A program made the translations under genes and the position numbers. DNA of 64,000 nt from positions 1 to 64,000 of the forward strand of contig JASJCH010000018.1 in the NCBI GenBank assembly GCA_030066075.1, in the 5' to 3' direction. How positions within the stretch are numbered: position 1 is the stretch's first letter; each line of letters begins with the position of its first letter. This document shows positions 1 to 8,818 of the stretch, piece by piece. Origin of the DNA: Woeseiaceae bacterium (GTDB lineage: Bacteria; Pseudomonadota; Gammaproteobacteria; Steroidobacterales; Woeseiaceae). A model generated the notes under the pieces. The model worked only from the letters and a program-made list of their open reading frames with translations. It was not told where the DNA came from and searched no databases.

Positions 1-308
1 GCGGCGCCCATGTCGCGTTCGGGCGAGTAGCCCATCTGCCCGGCGACGGCAATGAGGTCGTCAAGAAGCTTCGCCATGCTCCGTGCGTCGCGCGTCTCGA
101 GTTCGTGCACGAGTTGGCGCTCGGGAATGATGTCGATGGCTGCGCCGGACGTGATGAAGGCGCGCTGAGCGTCGTTCAATGCATTGACTTGTGGCTGCAG
201 CTCATCGGGCACGGTCCAGTCGCCGATCGCGCTTGCGACAGGCAGCGCCAGCGAAGCCAACAAAAACGAACGCATACCCCAGGTGTTCTTATTCGTTCTC
301 AAGGGCAT
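1..308 (-). CDS. Exported protein of unknown function (3' end outside window)
   Basis: The minus strand is open from base 308 to the window edge; the ORF track omits it. Two in-frame ATGs exist, at 308 and 275. The ATG at 275 gives a convincing signal peptide (MRSFLLASLALPVASA), so 275 is the likelier start. The visible mature part, about 75 residues, is hydrophilic and helical (for example QLVHELETRDARSMAKLLDD) with no recognisable domain. It is divergent from the membrane protein at 414, with a 105-base shared promoter region. I do not recognise the family; the C-terminal part is missing. Confidence 0.6.
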   Translation of the reverse strand, partial: MPLRTNKNTWGMRSFLLASLALPVASAIGDWTVPDELQPQVNALNDAQRAFITSGAAIDIIPERQLVHELETRDARSMAKLLDDLIAVAGQMGYSPERDMGA

Positions 309-413
309 ATCCTCGATTCGAGTTTGCACAGCATAGTAGCGGACCCACGGCAAATCCGCGAATGGCGCTAACGTGCTAGCATCGCTGCTGTCTCCGATTC
401 GGCGGGAGCGAAC

Positions 414-923
414 ATGCCTGCAATTTCACCACTCGGCTGGCTGCATACCGTGCTCGGCGCGATCGCGCTCATCAGCGGCGTCATTGCGCTGGCCAAATAC
501 AAGGAGATTACGCTGGAGACGCGCTCCAGCCAGGTCTACCTGTTTGCCACGCTGATTACCGCGGTTTCCGCGCTCGGCATCTACCAGCACGGCGCCTTCG
601 GACCGGGGCACGGATTGGCGCTGATGACGCTGCTCGCCCTGGGCGTAGGAACCTTCGCCGCGAAGAACAAGCTCTATGGAAATACGTCGCGTTACGTGCA
701 GGCGATTGCCTATTCGGCGACGCTGTTTTTTCACAGCATCCCTGCGGTGACAGACGCGCTGTTGCGCCTGCCCGTGGGCGACCCGGTGCTGGATTCGATC
801 GATGACCCTGTGCTGAAGATCTGCTACCTGGCCTTCTTTGCCGTGTTCCTGGTTGGCATCGGCCTGCAGTTGCGTTGGATCTACCGGCAGACCCACCAGG
901 ACAGCGGCGCGGTCGTTACTTAA
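414..923 (+). CDS. Small four-helix membrane protein, DUF2306-like
   Basis: The protein has 169 residues with four hydrophobic stretches (about 6-27, 40-60, 68-82 and 138-158) and loops carrying Lys and Arg. The start is backed by a GGCGGGAG ribosome-binding site 5 bases before the ATG. The N terminus (LHTVLGAIALISGVIALAK) resembles that of the DUF2306-type protein at 8819-9466 (LHVVFGSLALLGGVTAMATA), so the two may be distant paralogues. Its 3' end overlaps the convergent NYN gene by 8 bases. No biochemical role can be assigned; the family call is tentative. Confidence 0.7.
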   Translation: MPAISPLGWLHTVLGAIALISGVIALAKYKEITLETRSSQVYLFATLITAVSALGIYQHGAFGPGHGLALMTLLALGVGTFAAKNKLYGNTSRYVQAIAYSATLFFHSIPAVTDALLRLPVGDPVLDSIDDPVLKICYLAFFAVFLVGIGLQLRWIYRQTHQDSGAVVT

Positions 924-1629
924 GTCGTACGTAGATGTGCGCGCCGCCCGAGCCGGAGCCGGCCTTCTCTTTGCGGACTTCGAGATACGACTGCCTGTTG
1001 ACGAGTTCGACCAGCTTCTTGAAGCCGTAGTTGCGCGAGTCGAATGACGGATCATTCTTGACGAGTAGCGAACCCACGGTGCCGAGGTTGGCCCAGCCAT
1101 CGTCGCCCGAGGCCTTGTCCACCGCCTCGACCAGTTTCTTTTTCGGCGAGGGAAACCGCGGCTTGCCTTTCGAGCCCTGCTTCTCGGTCGGCTTGAGGAT
1201 GTCCGTGTAAATGAACTTGTCACAGGCCGCGACAAACGGTTGCGGCGTCTTGCGCTCGCCGAAGCCGTAGACAACCAGCCCGGATTCGCGAATGCGCGTT
1301 GCCAGGGGTGTGAAGTCGCTGTCCGACGAGACCAGGCAGAAGCCGTTCAGATCGCCCGAGTGCAACAGGTCCATGGCGTCGATGATCAACGCGGAGTCCG
1401 TCGCGTTCTTGCCTTTCGTGTAACTGAACTGCTGCACGGGTTTTATGGCATGGGTGTGCAACTCCTCTTTCCACTTCTTGAGCTGCGGTGTGGACCAGTC
1501 GCCGTAAGCGCGCTTCACGCTGGCCGTGCCGTAGCGCGACACTTCTTCGAGCAGCTCGTGAATCGGTGACGCCTGCGCGTTGTCCGCGTCGATCAGTACG
1601 GCGAGATTGTCATTGGGGGGTGTCTTCAT
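916..1629 (-). CDS. NYN-domain (PIN-like) protein with C-terminal LOTUS/OST-HTH domain
   Basis: The 237-residue protein begins with a NYN/LabA-type nuclease fold. AVLIDADNAQ supplies D14, D16 and N17, KNATDSALIIDAMDLL supplies D78 and D84, and LVSSDSDF supplies D103 and D105; together they form the acidic cluster expected of a Mg2+-dependent RNase. A Lys-rich linker (about 146-165) leads to a winged-helix segment (about 166-235, DDGWANLGTVGSLLVKNDPS) typical of OST-HTH/LOTUS domains. All expected acidic residues are present, so it is probably catalytically competent. Activity on structured RNA is inference from the family. It is divergent from the antiporter at 1812 and monocistronic. Confidence 0.85.
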   Translation of the reverse strand: MKTPPNDNLAVLIDADNAQASPIHELLEEVSRYGTASVKRAYGDWSTPQLKKWKEELHTHAIKPVQQFSYTKGKNATDSALIIDAMDLLHSGDLNGFCLVSSDSDFTPLATRIRESGLVVYGFGERKTPQPFVAACDKFIYTDILKPTEKQGSKGKPRFPSPKKKLVEAVDKASGDDGWANLGTVGSLLVKNDPSFDSRNYGFKKLVELVNRQSYLEVRKEKAGSGSGGAHIYVRLK

Positions 1630-1811
1630 GGCGTGGTCGATAGTCAGGTGAATGGGGATAGCATAGTCCGTCGCGGCGCTATCGCCTAACGCCAGAGTAG
1701 AAACCCTTATTGCTCAATGAGCTGAGAAGGAATAAAGCTAAAATCTGGTGAGCTGTAGCCGCAGAGGACAGGTCGCTGGACGTACTGCTGATCATCCTGA
1801 TCCTGCTCGTC

Positions 1812-3011
1812 GTGACCCGCGCGTTCGGGGAGGCTGCGGAACGCGCCGAGATGCCGGCACTCGTCGGCGAACTCGTGGCCGGCATCATGCTCGGGTTCCT
1901 GTTGCAGCAGTTCCAGCACCTTACGCCGTCAATCTGGTTCGCCGCCAACAGCGAAATCTTCGATGGCCTCGCGGAACTCGGCATGTTCTTCCTGATGCTG
2001 CTTGCGGGTATCCGGATGGAACCGCTGGACTTTGCGCGTTCATCCCGTTCTGCCGTGCTGATCGCCATCGGCGGCATGCTTGTGCCGATGGGTATCGGTT
2101 TCGCGTTCGGCCAGGCGGTGCTGCCCGAGTCGGACCTCAAGTACGCGCAGGCGCTGTTCATCGGCGTGGCGCTCGCCATCACGGCGGTGCCCGTCGCGGT
2201 GCGCATCTTCATGGATATGGGGGCGCTCGAGTCCCGCGTTGGCAAGACCGTCATCGCGGCCGCCCTCTGGGACGACCTGCTCAGCCTGTTCCTGATGGCG
2301 CTGCTCGTGGCGACCATCGGCAGCCAGGCCGTGGGTTCGTTCTCGGTCGACACGCTCCTGCCCGTCCTCGGCAAGGTAGTGCTGTACTTTGCTGTTGCGA
2401 TCCCGGTGGGGCTCTACCTGTTCCCGCTCGTCATCCGGTGGTTCCGCAAGCTCAGTTTCCCCGAGGTGGGCTTCAGCATGACGCTGATCGCGGCGCTGGC
2501 CTACGCCGTCCTCGCGGAGTATCTCGGCTTGCACCAGATCATCGGCGCTTTCATGGCCGGCATGTTCTTCCATCCGAAGGTCGTCGAGCAGCAGGTTTAC
2601 GAACGGGTTCACCAGCAAATGTCCGGCCTGACGCGCGGCTTCCTGGCGCCAATCTTCTTCGTGTCGGTGGGCTTTCACCTCGATGTGAGTGCCGTCGCCC
2701 AGGCTCCGGGCTTCGTCATTGCGCTCACGGGTCTCGCTATCATCAGCAAGCTTGTCGGCTCTGGCATTCCCGCCTACTGGGCCGGATTCTCGAAACGCGG
2801 CTCGCTGCTTGTCGGCGTCGGGATGAGCGGCCGCGGGGCCGTCGAACTCGTGATTGCGGGTATCGCTTTCGAGGCTGGCCTGTTCCTCCAGCCCGACCCG
2901 CCGGGGCCCATCGTGGACAGCTTGTTCTCGGCGATTGTCGTCATGGCAATCATCACGACTATAGCAACGCCGATAGCGCTGCGGTTATTGTGGCGCCGCA
3001 GGCAACCATAA
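1812..3011 (+). CDS. Cation:proton antiporter, CPA2/Kef-type membrane domain
   Basis: From the GTG at 1812 the product is 399 residues with about 11 hydrophobic segments and the CPA2 pattern (ALVGELVAGIMLGF, ALAITAVPVAVRIFMDMG, WDDLLSLFLMALL, GMSGRGAVELVIAG). It lacks the C-terminal TrkA/RCK domain of KefB/C, so it is a bare exchanger. The start is doubtful: the same frame is open back to 1752 and encodes LDVLLIILILLVVT, which looks like the first membrane helix, but no ATG, GTG or TTG precedes it. An AAGGA at 1727-1731 would suit a start near 1738, which lies behind an in-frame TGA at 1749. Either a rare start codon (CTG at 1776) or a frameshift near 1750-1775 is likely. Confidence 0.85.
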   Translation: MTRAFGEAAERAEMPALVGELVAGIMLGFLLQQFQHLTPSIWFAANSEIFDGLAELGMFFLMLLAGIRMEPLDFARSSRSAVLIAIGGMLVPMGIGFAFGQAVLPESDLKYAQALFIGVALAITAVPVAVRIFMDMGALESRVGKTVIAAALWDDLLSLFLMALLVATIGSQAVGSFSVDTLLPVLGKVVLYFAVAIPVGLYLFPLVIRWFRKLSFPEVGFSMTLIAALAYAVLAEYLGLHQIIGAFMAGMFFHPKVVEQQVYERVHQQMSGLTRGFLAPIFFVSVGFHLDVSAVAQAPGFVIALTGLAIISKLVGSGIPAYWAGFSKRGSLLVGVGMSGRGAVELVIAGIAFEAGLFLQPDPPGPIVDSLFSAIVVMAIITTIATPIALRLLWRRRQP

Positions 3012-3060
3012 GGGCAGGCGCAGGGCCTATTCGCTTGGCCATACGCGTTATAGTTGGGCG

Positions 3061-4770
3061 ATGGACAAGTTGATTCGGAAAACCCTCGCGGGCGTTGTAT
3101 CTTTGCTGCTCCTGTTGTCGCAGCCGCTGCTGTCTTCGGCGGACGATACAGGCTTCAGGAACCCGATTCTGCGCGGCAGCTCTCCTGACCCCTCCATCTG
3201 CCGCGTTGGCGACGACTACTACATCGTCAATTCGACGTTCGAGTATTTCCCGGGGCTGCCGATCCATCACAGCACCGACCTCGTTAACTGGGAACTCATC
3301 GGTCATGGAATGCACCGCGAGAGCCAGGCGACCGGGGCGGTCAATTTGGTCGACGTGCAGTCCAATGGCGGCATTCACGCGCCGACCCTGCGTTGCCGCG
3401 ACGGACGCTTCTACATCATCACGACGAATGTCTACCTGTCACCGGAGGAGGGCGCGGAGACCGAGTTCGTCAACTTCGTTATCACGGCCGACGATATTCG
3501 CGGCCCGTGGTCCGAGCCACATGTCATCGACGGGGCGCCGGGCATCGATCCCGATCTTTTCTTTGATGACGACGGCAGGGTCTGGTACGTCGGCACACAC
3601 TCGCCCGAGAAGCCGAATTTCGACGGCGAGGGGGAGATCTGGCTGCAGGAACTCGACCCCGACACCTGGTCGCTGACAGGCGAGCGATACCTGCTTTGGC
3701 GCGGGGCCTGCGGCGGCGTCTGGGTAGAAGGACCGCACATGTACAAGCGTGACGGTCGTTACTACCTGATGGTTGCAGAGGGTGGCACCAGTTTTAACCA
3801 TGCCGTCATGGTAGCGGTTAGCGATGACATTACCGGACCGTATCAGTCCAATCCGCGCAATCCGATTCTCACGTCGCGGCATCTTTCCTACGATTTCTGG
3901 GTGAACAGCACGGGCCATGCCGATCTGGTCGAGCTGCCAGACGGGCGCTGGTACATGGTGGCGCTGGGCATTCGCGGCGACGAACAAGGTAGTTCCAACA
4001 TGGGACGGGAGACACACCTGATACCGGTGGTATGGGAGCGCGAGCCGTTCGAATGGAAGGAGATTAAGTACCTGTGGCCTGTTGCGGCGCCGGAAACGGG
4101 CCGGGTGGAACGCGAGAATCCACTGCCCTTCGCGGGCGAAACGCAGGCCGAAGACCCGGGATTCTCGGACGATTTCGATGCGGATGCGCTGCAGATTGGC
4201 TGGACGTTCCGGCGCGTGCCGCGAGAGGGCACTTATTCACTCGACGCCCGCGACGGTCACCTGCGGCTGTTTGCCAGCGCCACTGCGATAGGCGAACGCC
4301 AGCGAGCCAGCCTGCTGGGTTTCCGCCAGTCAGAGTCCGATTTCGACTATAGCGTGCTGATGCAGTTCGCCGCAGAAGGAGATGCTGCCGAGGCCGGCAT
4401 CAGCCTGATCCAGAAGGACGACAAGTACCTCAACTTCACGGTCGTTCGCGAGGATGGGCGTGTGTCCGCCAGGCTGATGCTCGCGGCGCCGCGGCAAGAG
4501 CCGCGCGTCATCGAAGAGACCGAATTGTCCACGTACGACGGCCAGATACTGCTTACGGTTGCATCCCGCAATGGTGAGTACGTGTTCTCCTGGTCAGCGG
4601 GTGAGGGTGAGCAAGCGGTTCAGTTTGCCACGACGGCGGCCGATCACATCCTGGCCCACTCCAGCTACACGGGCGCTTTCCTGGGCCTGTACGCATCCAC
4701 CAATGGCGGGGCTACAGGACCATTCGCCGATTTCGACTGGGTGCGTTACCGTGGCATCGAGAGGCCCTGA
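3061..4770 (+). CDS. Glycoside hydrolase family 43, beta-xylosidase/arabinofuranosidase type, exported
   Basis: The 569-residue protein has a signal peptide of about 27 residues and then a GH43 five-bladed propeller (about 32-340). The catalytic triad is readable: general base D43 in SSPDPSIC, pKa modulator D163 or D165 in GIDPDLFF, and acid E223 in WVEGPHMYKR. Residues about 365-565 form a concanavalin-A-like C-terminal module of the XynB type found in two-domain GH43 enzymes. The substrate is probably an arabinose- or xylose-containing oligosaccharide in the periplasm or outside the cell; the exact specificity cannot be read. A TATAGT at 3049-3054 lies only 6 bases before the ATG, which may indicate a leaderless transcript. 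The aminotransferase follows closely. Confidence 0.9.
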   Translation: MDKLIRKTLAGVVSLLLLLSQPLLSSADDTGFRNPILRGSSPDPSICRVGDDYYIVNSTFEYFPGLPIHHSTDLVNWELIGHGMHRESQATGAVNLVDVQSNGGIHAPTLRCRDGRFYIITTNVYLSPEEGAETEFVNFVITADDIRGPWSEPHVIDGAPGIDPDLFFDDDGRVWYVGTHSPEKPNFDGEGEIWLQELDPDTWSLTGERYLLWRGACGGVWVEGPHMYKRDGRYYLMVAEGGTSFNHAVMVAVSDDITGPYQSNPRNPILTSRHLSYDFWVNSTGHADLVELPDGRWYMVALGIRGDEQGSSNMGRETHLIPVVWEREPFEWKEIKYLWPVAAPETGRVERENPLPFAGETQAEDPGFSDDFDADALQIGWTFRRVPREGTYSLDARDGHLRLFASATAIGERQRASLLGFRQSESDFDYSVLMQFAAEGDAAEAGISLIQKDDKYLNFTVVREDGRVSARLMLAAPRQEPRVIEETELSTYDGQILLTVASRNGEYVFSWSAGEGEQAVQFATTAADHILAHSSYTGAFLGLYASTNGGATGPFADFDWVRYRGIERP

Positions 4771-4829
4771 ACAGACATCATCCAGCTGAGGATTTCGTCA
4801 TCGCTATTGTTGATCATACTCGCCGCCGC

Positions 4830-6107
4830 TTGCTGACCGGCATCGCCGCCAGCTCGGCTATCGCGGCGGCCGGTTTGCCACGCATTGGCAGGACCGCCAG
4901 CCTGCCCGTCCCGCCCGCCAACACCGCTCCGGCCGACGTCGCGCGTGACGAGGCGTTCTGGCAGGAAGTCGCCACGCACTACGATCGTACCGACGGCATC
5001 CTCAATCTCGAGCACGGCTACTGGGGCAAGATGGCGAGCCCGGTGCAGTCTGCCTATCTGGACGCTTTGCGCATGGTGAACACGCAAAACTCGTTCTACG
5101 CGCGCAAGGACTTCGCCGATGACGAGGTCGAGGCGACACGACGCATAGCCAACGCCCTCGATGCTCATGAAGACGAAATCGTCATCACGCGCAACGCCAC
5201 CGAGGCGGCGCACAACCTGATTCGCCAGTACCGCGGCCTGGGCGCGGGCGACGCGGTGCTGCTGGCCGATATCGACTACCCGGGATTCAAGTCACACATG
5301 CACTGGCTGGCAAAGGGCCGCGGCGTGCGAGTCGTCGAGATCGAGATTCCGACGTGGACCAACCAGGCCGAGATTTTGGAGCTGTACCTCGACGCATTTG
5401 ATGCGAACCCGGACCTGAAGCTCGTGCTGGTGACACATGTGTCCAACCAGCAGGGCCTGGTCGTGCCTGTTGCCGAGATCACGGCCGAGGCAAAGCGGCG
5501 CGGCATCGACGTTATCTGCGACGCCGCCCAGTCCTGGGGCCTGCTCGACTTCCAGGTCACCGAGCTCGGCGCCGATTGGGTCGCGTTCAACCTGCACAAG
5601 TGGATTGGCGCCCCTGTGGGCACGGGTGCGCTGTACATGCGCCGCGGAACACTGGGCAAGGTCGCGCCGTACCCGGGCGAGGAAGACCCGGAAGGGACGC
5701 GCGTGGCGGCGCGCGTTCACCCCGGAACGTTCAACTTTGCCGCCCGTGTTGCCATCCCGGCGGCGCTCGATTTCCACGAAGCAATCGGCAGCGCCAACAA
5801 GGAGGCGCGCTTGCGTTACCTGCGCGGCCTGTGGAGCAAGGATGCGCTGGGCATGGGCCATCTCGAAGTGCTGGGCGGCTCGGACGAGGCGTCCTGGACC
5901 GGCATCGGCTCGTTCCGGCTCGTCGGCAAGACCACGATCGACGACGCCATCGCGCTGCAGCAGCGGCTCGAGAACGACTTCGGTATCTTCAGCGTGGTGC
6001 GCAAGGGTCTGGCGTCGGGCGGCTGCGTGCGTATTACGCCGCAGGTGTTCAACACGCCCGATGAGATCGGCCAGCTCGTCGACGCGCTGCAAAGACTGGC
6101 TGCGTAG
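4830..6107 (+). CDS. Class V aminotransferase-fold PLP enzyme with probable Tat signal
   Basis: This is a fold-type I PLP enzyme of the isopenicillin N epimerase/cysteine desulfurase group: DAAQSWG (D231, Q234) binds the cofactor ring and FNLHKWIG carries the Schiff-base lysine K257. The TTG start called at 4830 cuts into a Tat signal. Upstream in frame the sequence reads VDHTRRRLLTGIAASSAIA, with twin arginines directly before the hydrophobic core. No ATG, GTG or TTG lies in frame there. A TGAGGA at 4787-4792 is well placed for ATC at 4800 (ATT at 4806 is another option). Tat export implies that the enzyme folds with PLP before reaching the periplasm. The substrate is unknown. A 59-base gap separates it from the GH43 gene. 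Confidence 0.85.
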   Translation: MLTGIAASSAIAAAGLPRIGRTASLPVPPANTAPADVARDEAFWQEVATHYDRTDGILNLEHGYWGKMASPVQSAYLDALRMVNTQNSFYARKDFADDEVEATRRIANALDAHEDEIVITRNATEAAHNLIRQYRGLGAGDAVLLADIDYPGFKSHMHWLAKGRGVRVVEIEIPTWTNQAEILELYLDAFDANPDLKLVLVTHVSNQQGLVVPVAEITAEAKRRGIDVICDAAQSWGLLDFQVTELGADWVAFNLHKWIGAPVGTGALYMRRGTLGKVAPYPGEEDPEGTRVAARVHPGTFNFAARVAIPAALDFHEAIGSANKEARLRYLRGLWSKDALGMGHLEVLGGSDEASWTGIGSFRLVGKTTIDDAIALQQRLENDFGIFSVVRKGLASGGCVRITPQVFNTPDEIGQLVDALQRLAA

Positions 6108-6124
6108 CCTGGTTCGCCCCCGGA

Positions 6125-7246
6125 CTAGCTCGCGATTGCAGCCCTGGCGTCGGTTTCGAGTTGCTCGGCGACGCTCGGATCGATGCCCATCGACTTGATC
6201 ATGCTGTTGAGAACACGGCGCTGGCGGTCGCTGATGTGGCCGTCCTCCAGCGCCGCCTGCACGGCATTCTCATAGACCTGTAACTTGCGATACGACGCGT
6301 ACTCGGGCGTGTCATGTGTGTTCGGCATAGCCGCGTCCGACAGCCGCTCGGCCGCTCGCTGGATCGGGTCGAGGAAAAAGACGAGACCGCCCGTCATGAG
6401 CACGCCCAGTACCGCGCCTAGCTGGTTGGACAGGAAGTTGCCCGCCAGCTCGGAGACGACGAAAAAGGTCGCGACGAAGGCAGCAGCGACGGTGCTGCGC
6501 TTCAGGGACCGTTTGATGCGCAGGTCGATGTCGAACAGCTGCACGCGCAGAACACCGTAGGCGATCAGGGGTACGAAAAGTATCAGCCCGACCTCGTACA
6601 GGAACCGGGCGGACAGGAGCAGCGAATGTGATAGATCGGGCACCCCGTTCGCGTCGTCGCTGAGGACCGCGTAGAAGTACACGACGATGAGACCGAAAGA
6701 CACGGTCCAGAATATGTCCCTGATACCGAATGCCATCGTGAAGGCCCTGGCGCGTTCGCGTTTTGCCTCGGTCGTCGCGGTGAACCAGGAATGCACGGCC
6801 GCTGCGAATCCCCAGGTGAGCACAACGCAGATCACCACATAGAATGGCACGCGAAACGCCTCCCGGATCTCGATGGGAAGAACGAACATCGACAATGCGA
6901 TCGCGAGTCCGCCATACAAAACCGCATTGCGGACTATCGGGTTTCTTAGAGGCGCGACCAAAGCAGAGTCCAGGGTCATGCCGAGGAAAGGCAGGTAGAC
7001 GGCGACCAGCGCCCAGTCGGATGCCTGGTGTATCTCGCCCCAGGGAAGCATCACCAGGCCGAAGTCTGTCAGCAATCCATCGACAAAGCGCCAGTTGGTG
7101 TAACTCGACATCAGAGCGATCCCGTCGATGACGAGCATGGCAACGAGGTATCGAGAGCCGCGAGTCGATGGCGCCACGATGAACACGTACAGCGCGAAAC
7201 CCCAGGCGATCAACGCCGCCGGTACTCCCAGCCAATCTATCGCCAT
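6125..7246 (-). CDS. Seven-helix membrane protein with short C-terminal DG..R helical module
   Basis: The 373-residue protein has about seven membrane segments (roughly residues 5-280), resembling the 7TM sensor regions found in front of histidine kinases, but no kinase domain follows. After the last membrane helix come a linker and a helical tail, ALEDGHISDRQRRVLNSM. That tail resembles the C-terminal tail of the K+ channel at 16523 (LLRDGILDERDRWLLEGL). The tail pattern is TerB/EF-hand-like and may be a regulatory module. It is convergent with the aminotransferase, with an 17-base gap. Function is unknown; a sensory role is inference. Confidence 0.65.
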   Translation of the reverse strand: MAIDWLGVPAALIAWGFALYVFIVAPSTRGSRYLVAMLVIDGIALMSSYTNWRFVDGLLTDFGLVMLPWGEIHQASDWALVAVYLPFLGMTLDSALVAPLRNPIVRNAVLYGGLAIALSMFVLPIEIREAFRVPFYVVICVVLTWGFAAAVHSWFTATTEAKRERARAFTMAFGIRDIFWTVSFGLIVVYFYAVLSDDANGVPDLSHSLLLSARFLYEVGLILFVPLIAYGVLRVQLFDIDLRIKRSLKRSTVAAAFVATFFVVSELAGNFLSNQLGAVLGVLMTGGLVFFLDPIQRAAERLSDAAMPNTHDTPEYASYRKLQVYENAVQAALEDGHISDRQRRVLNSMIKSMGIDPSVAEQLETDARAAIAS

Positions 7247-7280
7247 GCGGAACGAACCCCCGAACCCAGGATCGCTGATT

Positions 7281-8003
7281 CTAGCGCGGTTTGCCGCCGC
7301 GCAGGGCGAGCCGCACGGCGTCGATGAGGTCGAGCGGGATCGAGTAACGAATTCTGCGTATGAGCCTGGAGCGAATGCGGCGCTTGGAGTCCTTGTGCGC
7401 CCGCGCAGGCAATTGCCGGTAATGATCGGCGAGTGCGGCGGCTCGCTCCATCAGTGCATCCGCCTCAACCAGCTCGTCGAAGAAGCCGGCTTCCAGCGCC
7501 GAGTCGACATCGAAAAACTCGGACAACGTCACCGCGCGCTGATATGCGCCGGGGGTCAGCCGGTGACGTAGCATGGCGGCGGCGACGCGCGGCATCGTCA
7601 AACCGAGTGCGACTTCGTTGGCCGCTACCTTGAAATCACCGCGGCTGCCGATGATGTGGTCGGCCGACAGCATCAGGAATACGCCCATTGCCATCACATG
7701 GCCATTGCAGGCAGCAATAACAGGGCGGGGATGAGCCAGGACGCGTGCGGTAAGGGCATAGCCGCTGCGCAACATACCGAGCGCGGCCGTGCCGCCGCGT
7801 TTCATGACATTGAGATCGAATCCTGCGGAGAACACGTCCTCGCGTCCGGTGAGAATGACGACCGCGTCGTCGGCCTCGGCCTGATCCAGTGCCCCGTATA
7901 TCTGCCGCAACACCTGCGGCGCCAGCGCATTGCGCTTGCCGTCATCGATTGCGATCGTGGCAACGCCGTCCCGCAGGCTGTAGGTGACTGTTTCGTTCCC
8001 CAT
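7281..8003 (-). CDS. Enoyl-CoA hydratase/isomerase (crotonase) family protein
   Basis: The protein is about 240 residues from the ATG at 8003; the ORF track extends 2 codons to a TTG, which is less likely. It has the crotonase core: GKRNALAPQVLRQI, the first oxyanion-hole motif FSAGFDLNVMKRGG, and PVIAACNGHVMAMGVFLMLSAD carrying the second oxyanion-hole Gly. The hydratase Glu pair is not evident; NGHVMAMG replaces the usual NGxAxGGG. Isomerase or hydrolase activity on an acyl-CoA is therefore as likely as hydration. The C terminus is unusually basic (KDSKRRIRSRLIRRIRY). The gene is divergent from the lipoprotein at 8117. Confidence 0.85.
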   Translation of the reverse strand: MGNETVTYSLRDGVATIAIDDGKRNALAPQVLRQIYGALDQAEADDAVVILTGREDVFSAGFDLNVMKRGGTAALGMLRSGYALTARVLAHPRPVIAACNGHVMAMGVFLMLSADHIIGSRGDFKVAANEVALGLTMPRVAAAMLRHRLTPGAYQRAVTLSEFFDVDSALEAGFFDELVEADALMERAAALADHYRQLPARAHKDSKRRIRSRLIRRIRYSIPLDLIDAVRLALRGGKPR

Positions 8004-8044
8004 ACGCAAAGAGTACTACGGCAAGCAATCATCAGGTATCCGTC

Positions 8045-8061
8045 AGGCCTGCATCAGGCCT
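8045..8061. repeat. Inverted repeat between divergent crotonase and lipoprotein genes
   Basis: AGGCCTG-CAT-CAGGCCT has perfect 7-base arms around a 3-base centre. It lies 42 bases before the crotonase start and 56 bases before the lipoprotein start, a position suited to a regulator binding both promoters. A short hairpin is the alternative, but no gene ends here, so a terminator is unlikely. Confidence 0.4.
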
Positions 8062-8116
8062 TTGCTTGCGGCCTTGCCTAGTTTGTACCCGGGGAGACAA
8101 AACGCGGGGTAGCGCC

Positions 8117-8818
8117 ATGAGAAAAGAAAAACCACGATCACGCACGGGCGCCATGCTGGTGCTGTGCCTGCCCATACTGCTGGGCGGCTGCGGCACTCTG
8201 CCGGATATCGAAGATGCCACGACCATCAGCCTGAAAACGGCCTACCGGGCGCCCTGGGTACCGGAGGTCGATGTCCACGGGGACCCCGATCTGCGACCGG
8301 GCGCCATGGCATTGGACGGTCTCGAGGCGTCCACGTCGTGCGACTACCTGTTCGTGTTCTGTGCAGCGGTCGTCGTGCCGCTCTCGGCGGTAACCGGGGC
8401 CGTAATCACGGCGGCCGACACGCTACCCGAAGAGGAAGCAAAGTTGTTGAACGGCCTCAGCGCGAAGGCCGCCGCCGGCCTGCATATGCCGCAGATGTTC
8501 CAGAGCGTGATGCTGTCGGAAGCTATACGGCAGGGCGTCGATATTCAGGCGTCCGGCGCGGACGCAACGGTCGAGTTCGTGGCCACGAATCTCTGGTGGG
8601 AAGTGAGCATCGGCAACCAGGTGTCGCTGCGACTGACAGTAGAAGCCCGTGCCTTTCACCGCGGCGAGTTCGGCAGGCGCCGGCTCGGCTATCGCAGCGA
8701 ACCGGCGCCGATCGATGAGTGGCTGGTGGGCGGCGAGAAGCACATACGCGATGCGCTGGAATCGTTCATGCCCGAAGCAAGCGAAGCCATCTGGCTGCGC
8801 GTGCTCGATCGCGACTGA
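8117..8818 (+). CDS. Uncharacterised lipoprotein
   Basis: The ATG at 8117 gives a 233-residue protein; the ORF track start at 8066 lies upstream without support. A charged n-region and hydrophobic stretch end in the lipobox LLGGC (C25), so it should be lipidated. A second hydrophobic segment (about 75-100, YLFVFCAAVVVPLSAVTGAVI) is odd for a lipoprotein and may insert in a membrane. The rest is mixed alpha/beta with no recognised domain. Its TGA (8816-8818) directly abuts the stop of the convergent DUF2306 gene at 8819. No function can be assigned. Confidence 0.75.
   Translation: MRKEKPRSRTGAMLVLCLPILLGGCGTLPDIEDATTISLKTAYRAPWVPEVDVHGDPDLRPGAMALDGLEASTSCDYLFVFCAAVVVPLSAVTGAVITAADTLPEEEAKLLNGLSAKAAAGLHMPQMFQSVMLSEAIRQGVDIQASGADATVEFVATNLWWEVSIGNQVSLRLTVEARAFHRGEFGRRRLGYRSEPAPIDEWLVGGEKHIRDALESFMPEASEAIWLRVLDRD

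Noticed and set aside
1748-3073. 441-residue plus-strand ORF overlapping the antiporter
   Set aside because: The +1 frame is an Arg/Pro/Gly-rich GC-driven shadow with no membrane pattern; the antiporter frame carries the conserved family motifs.
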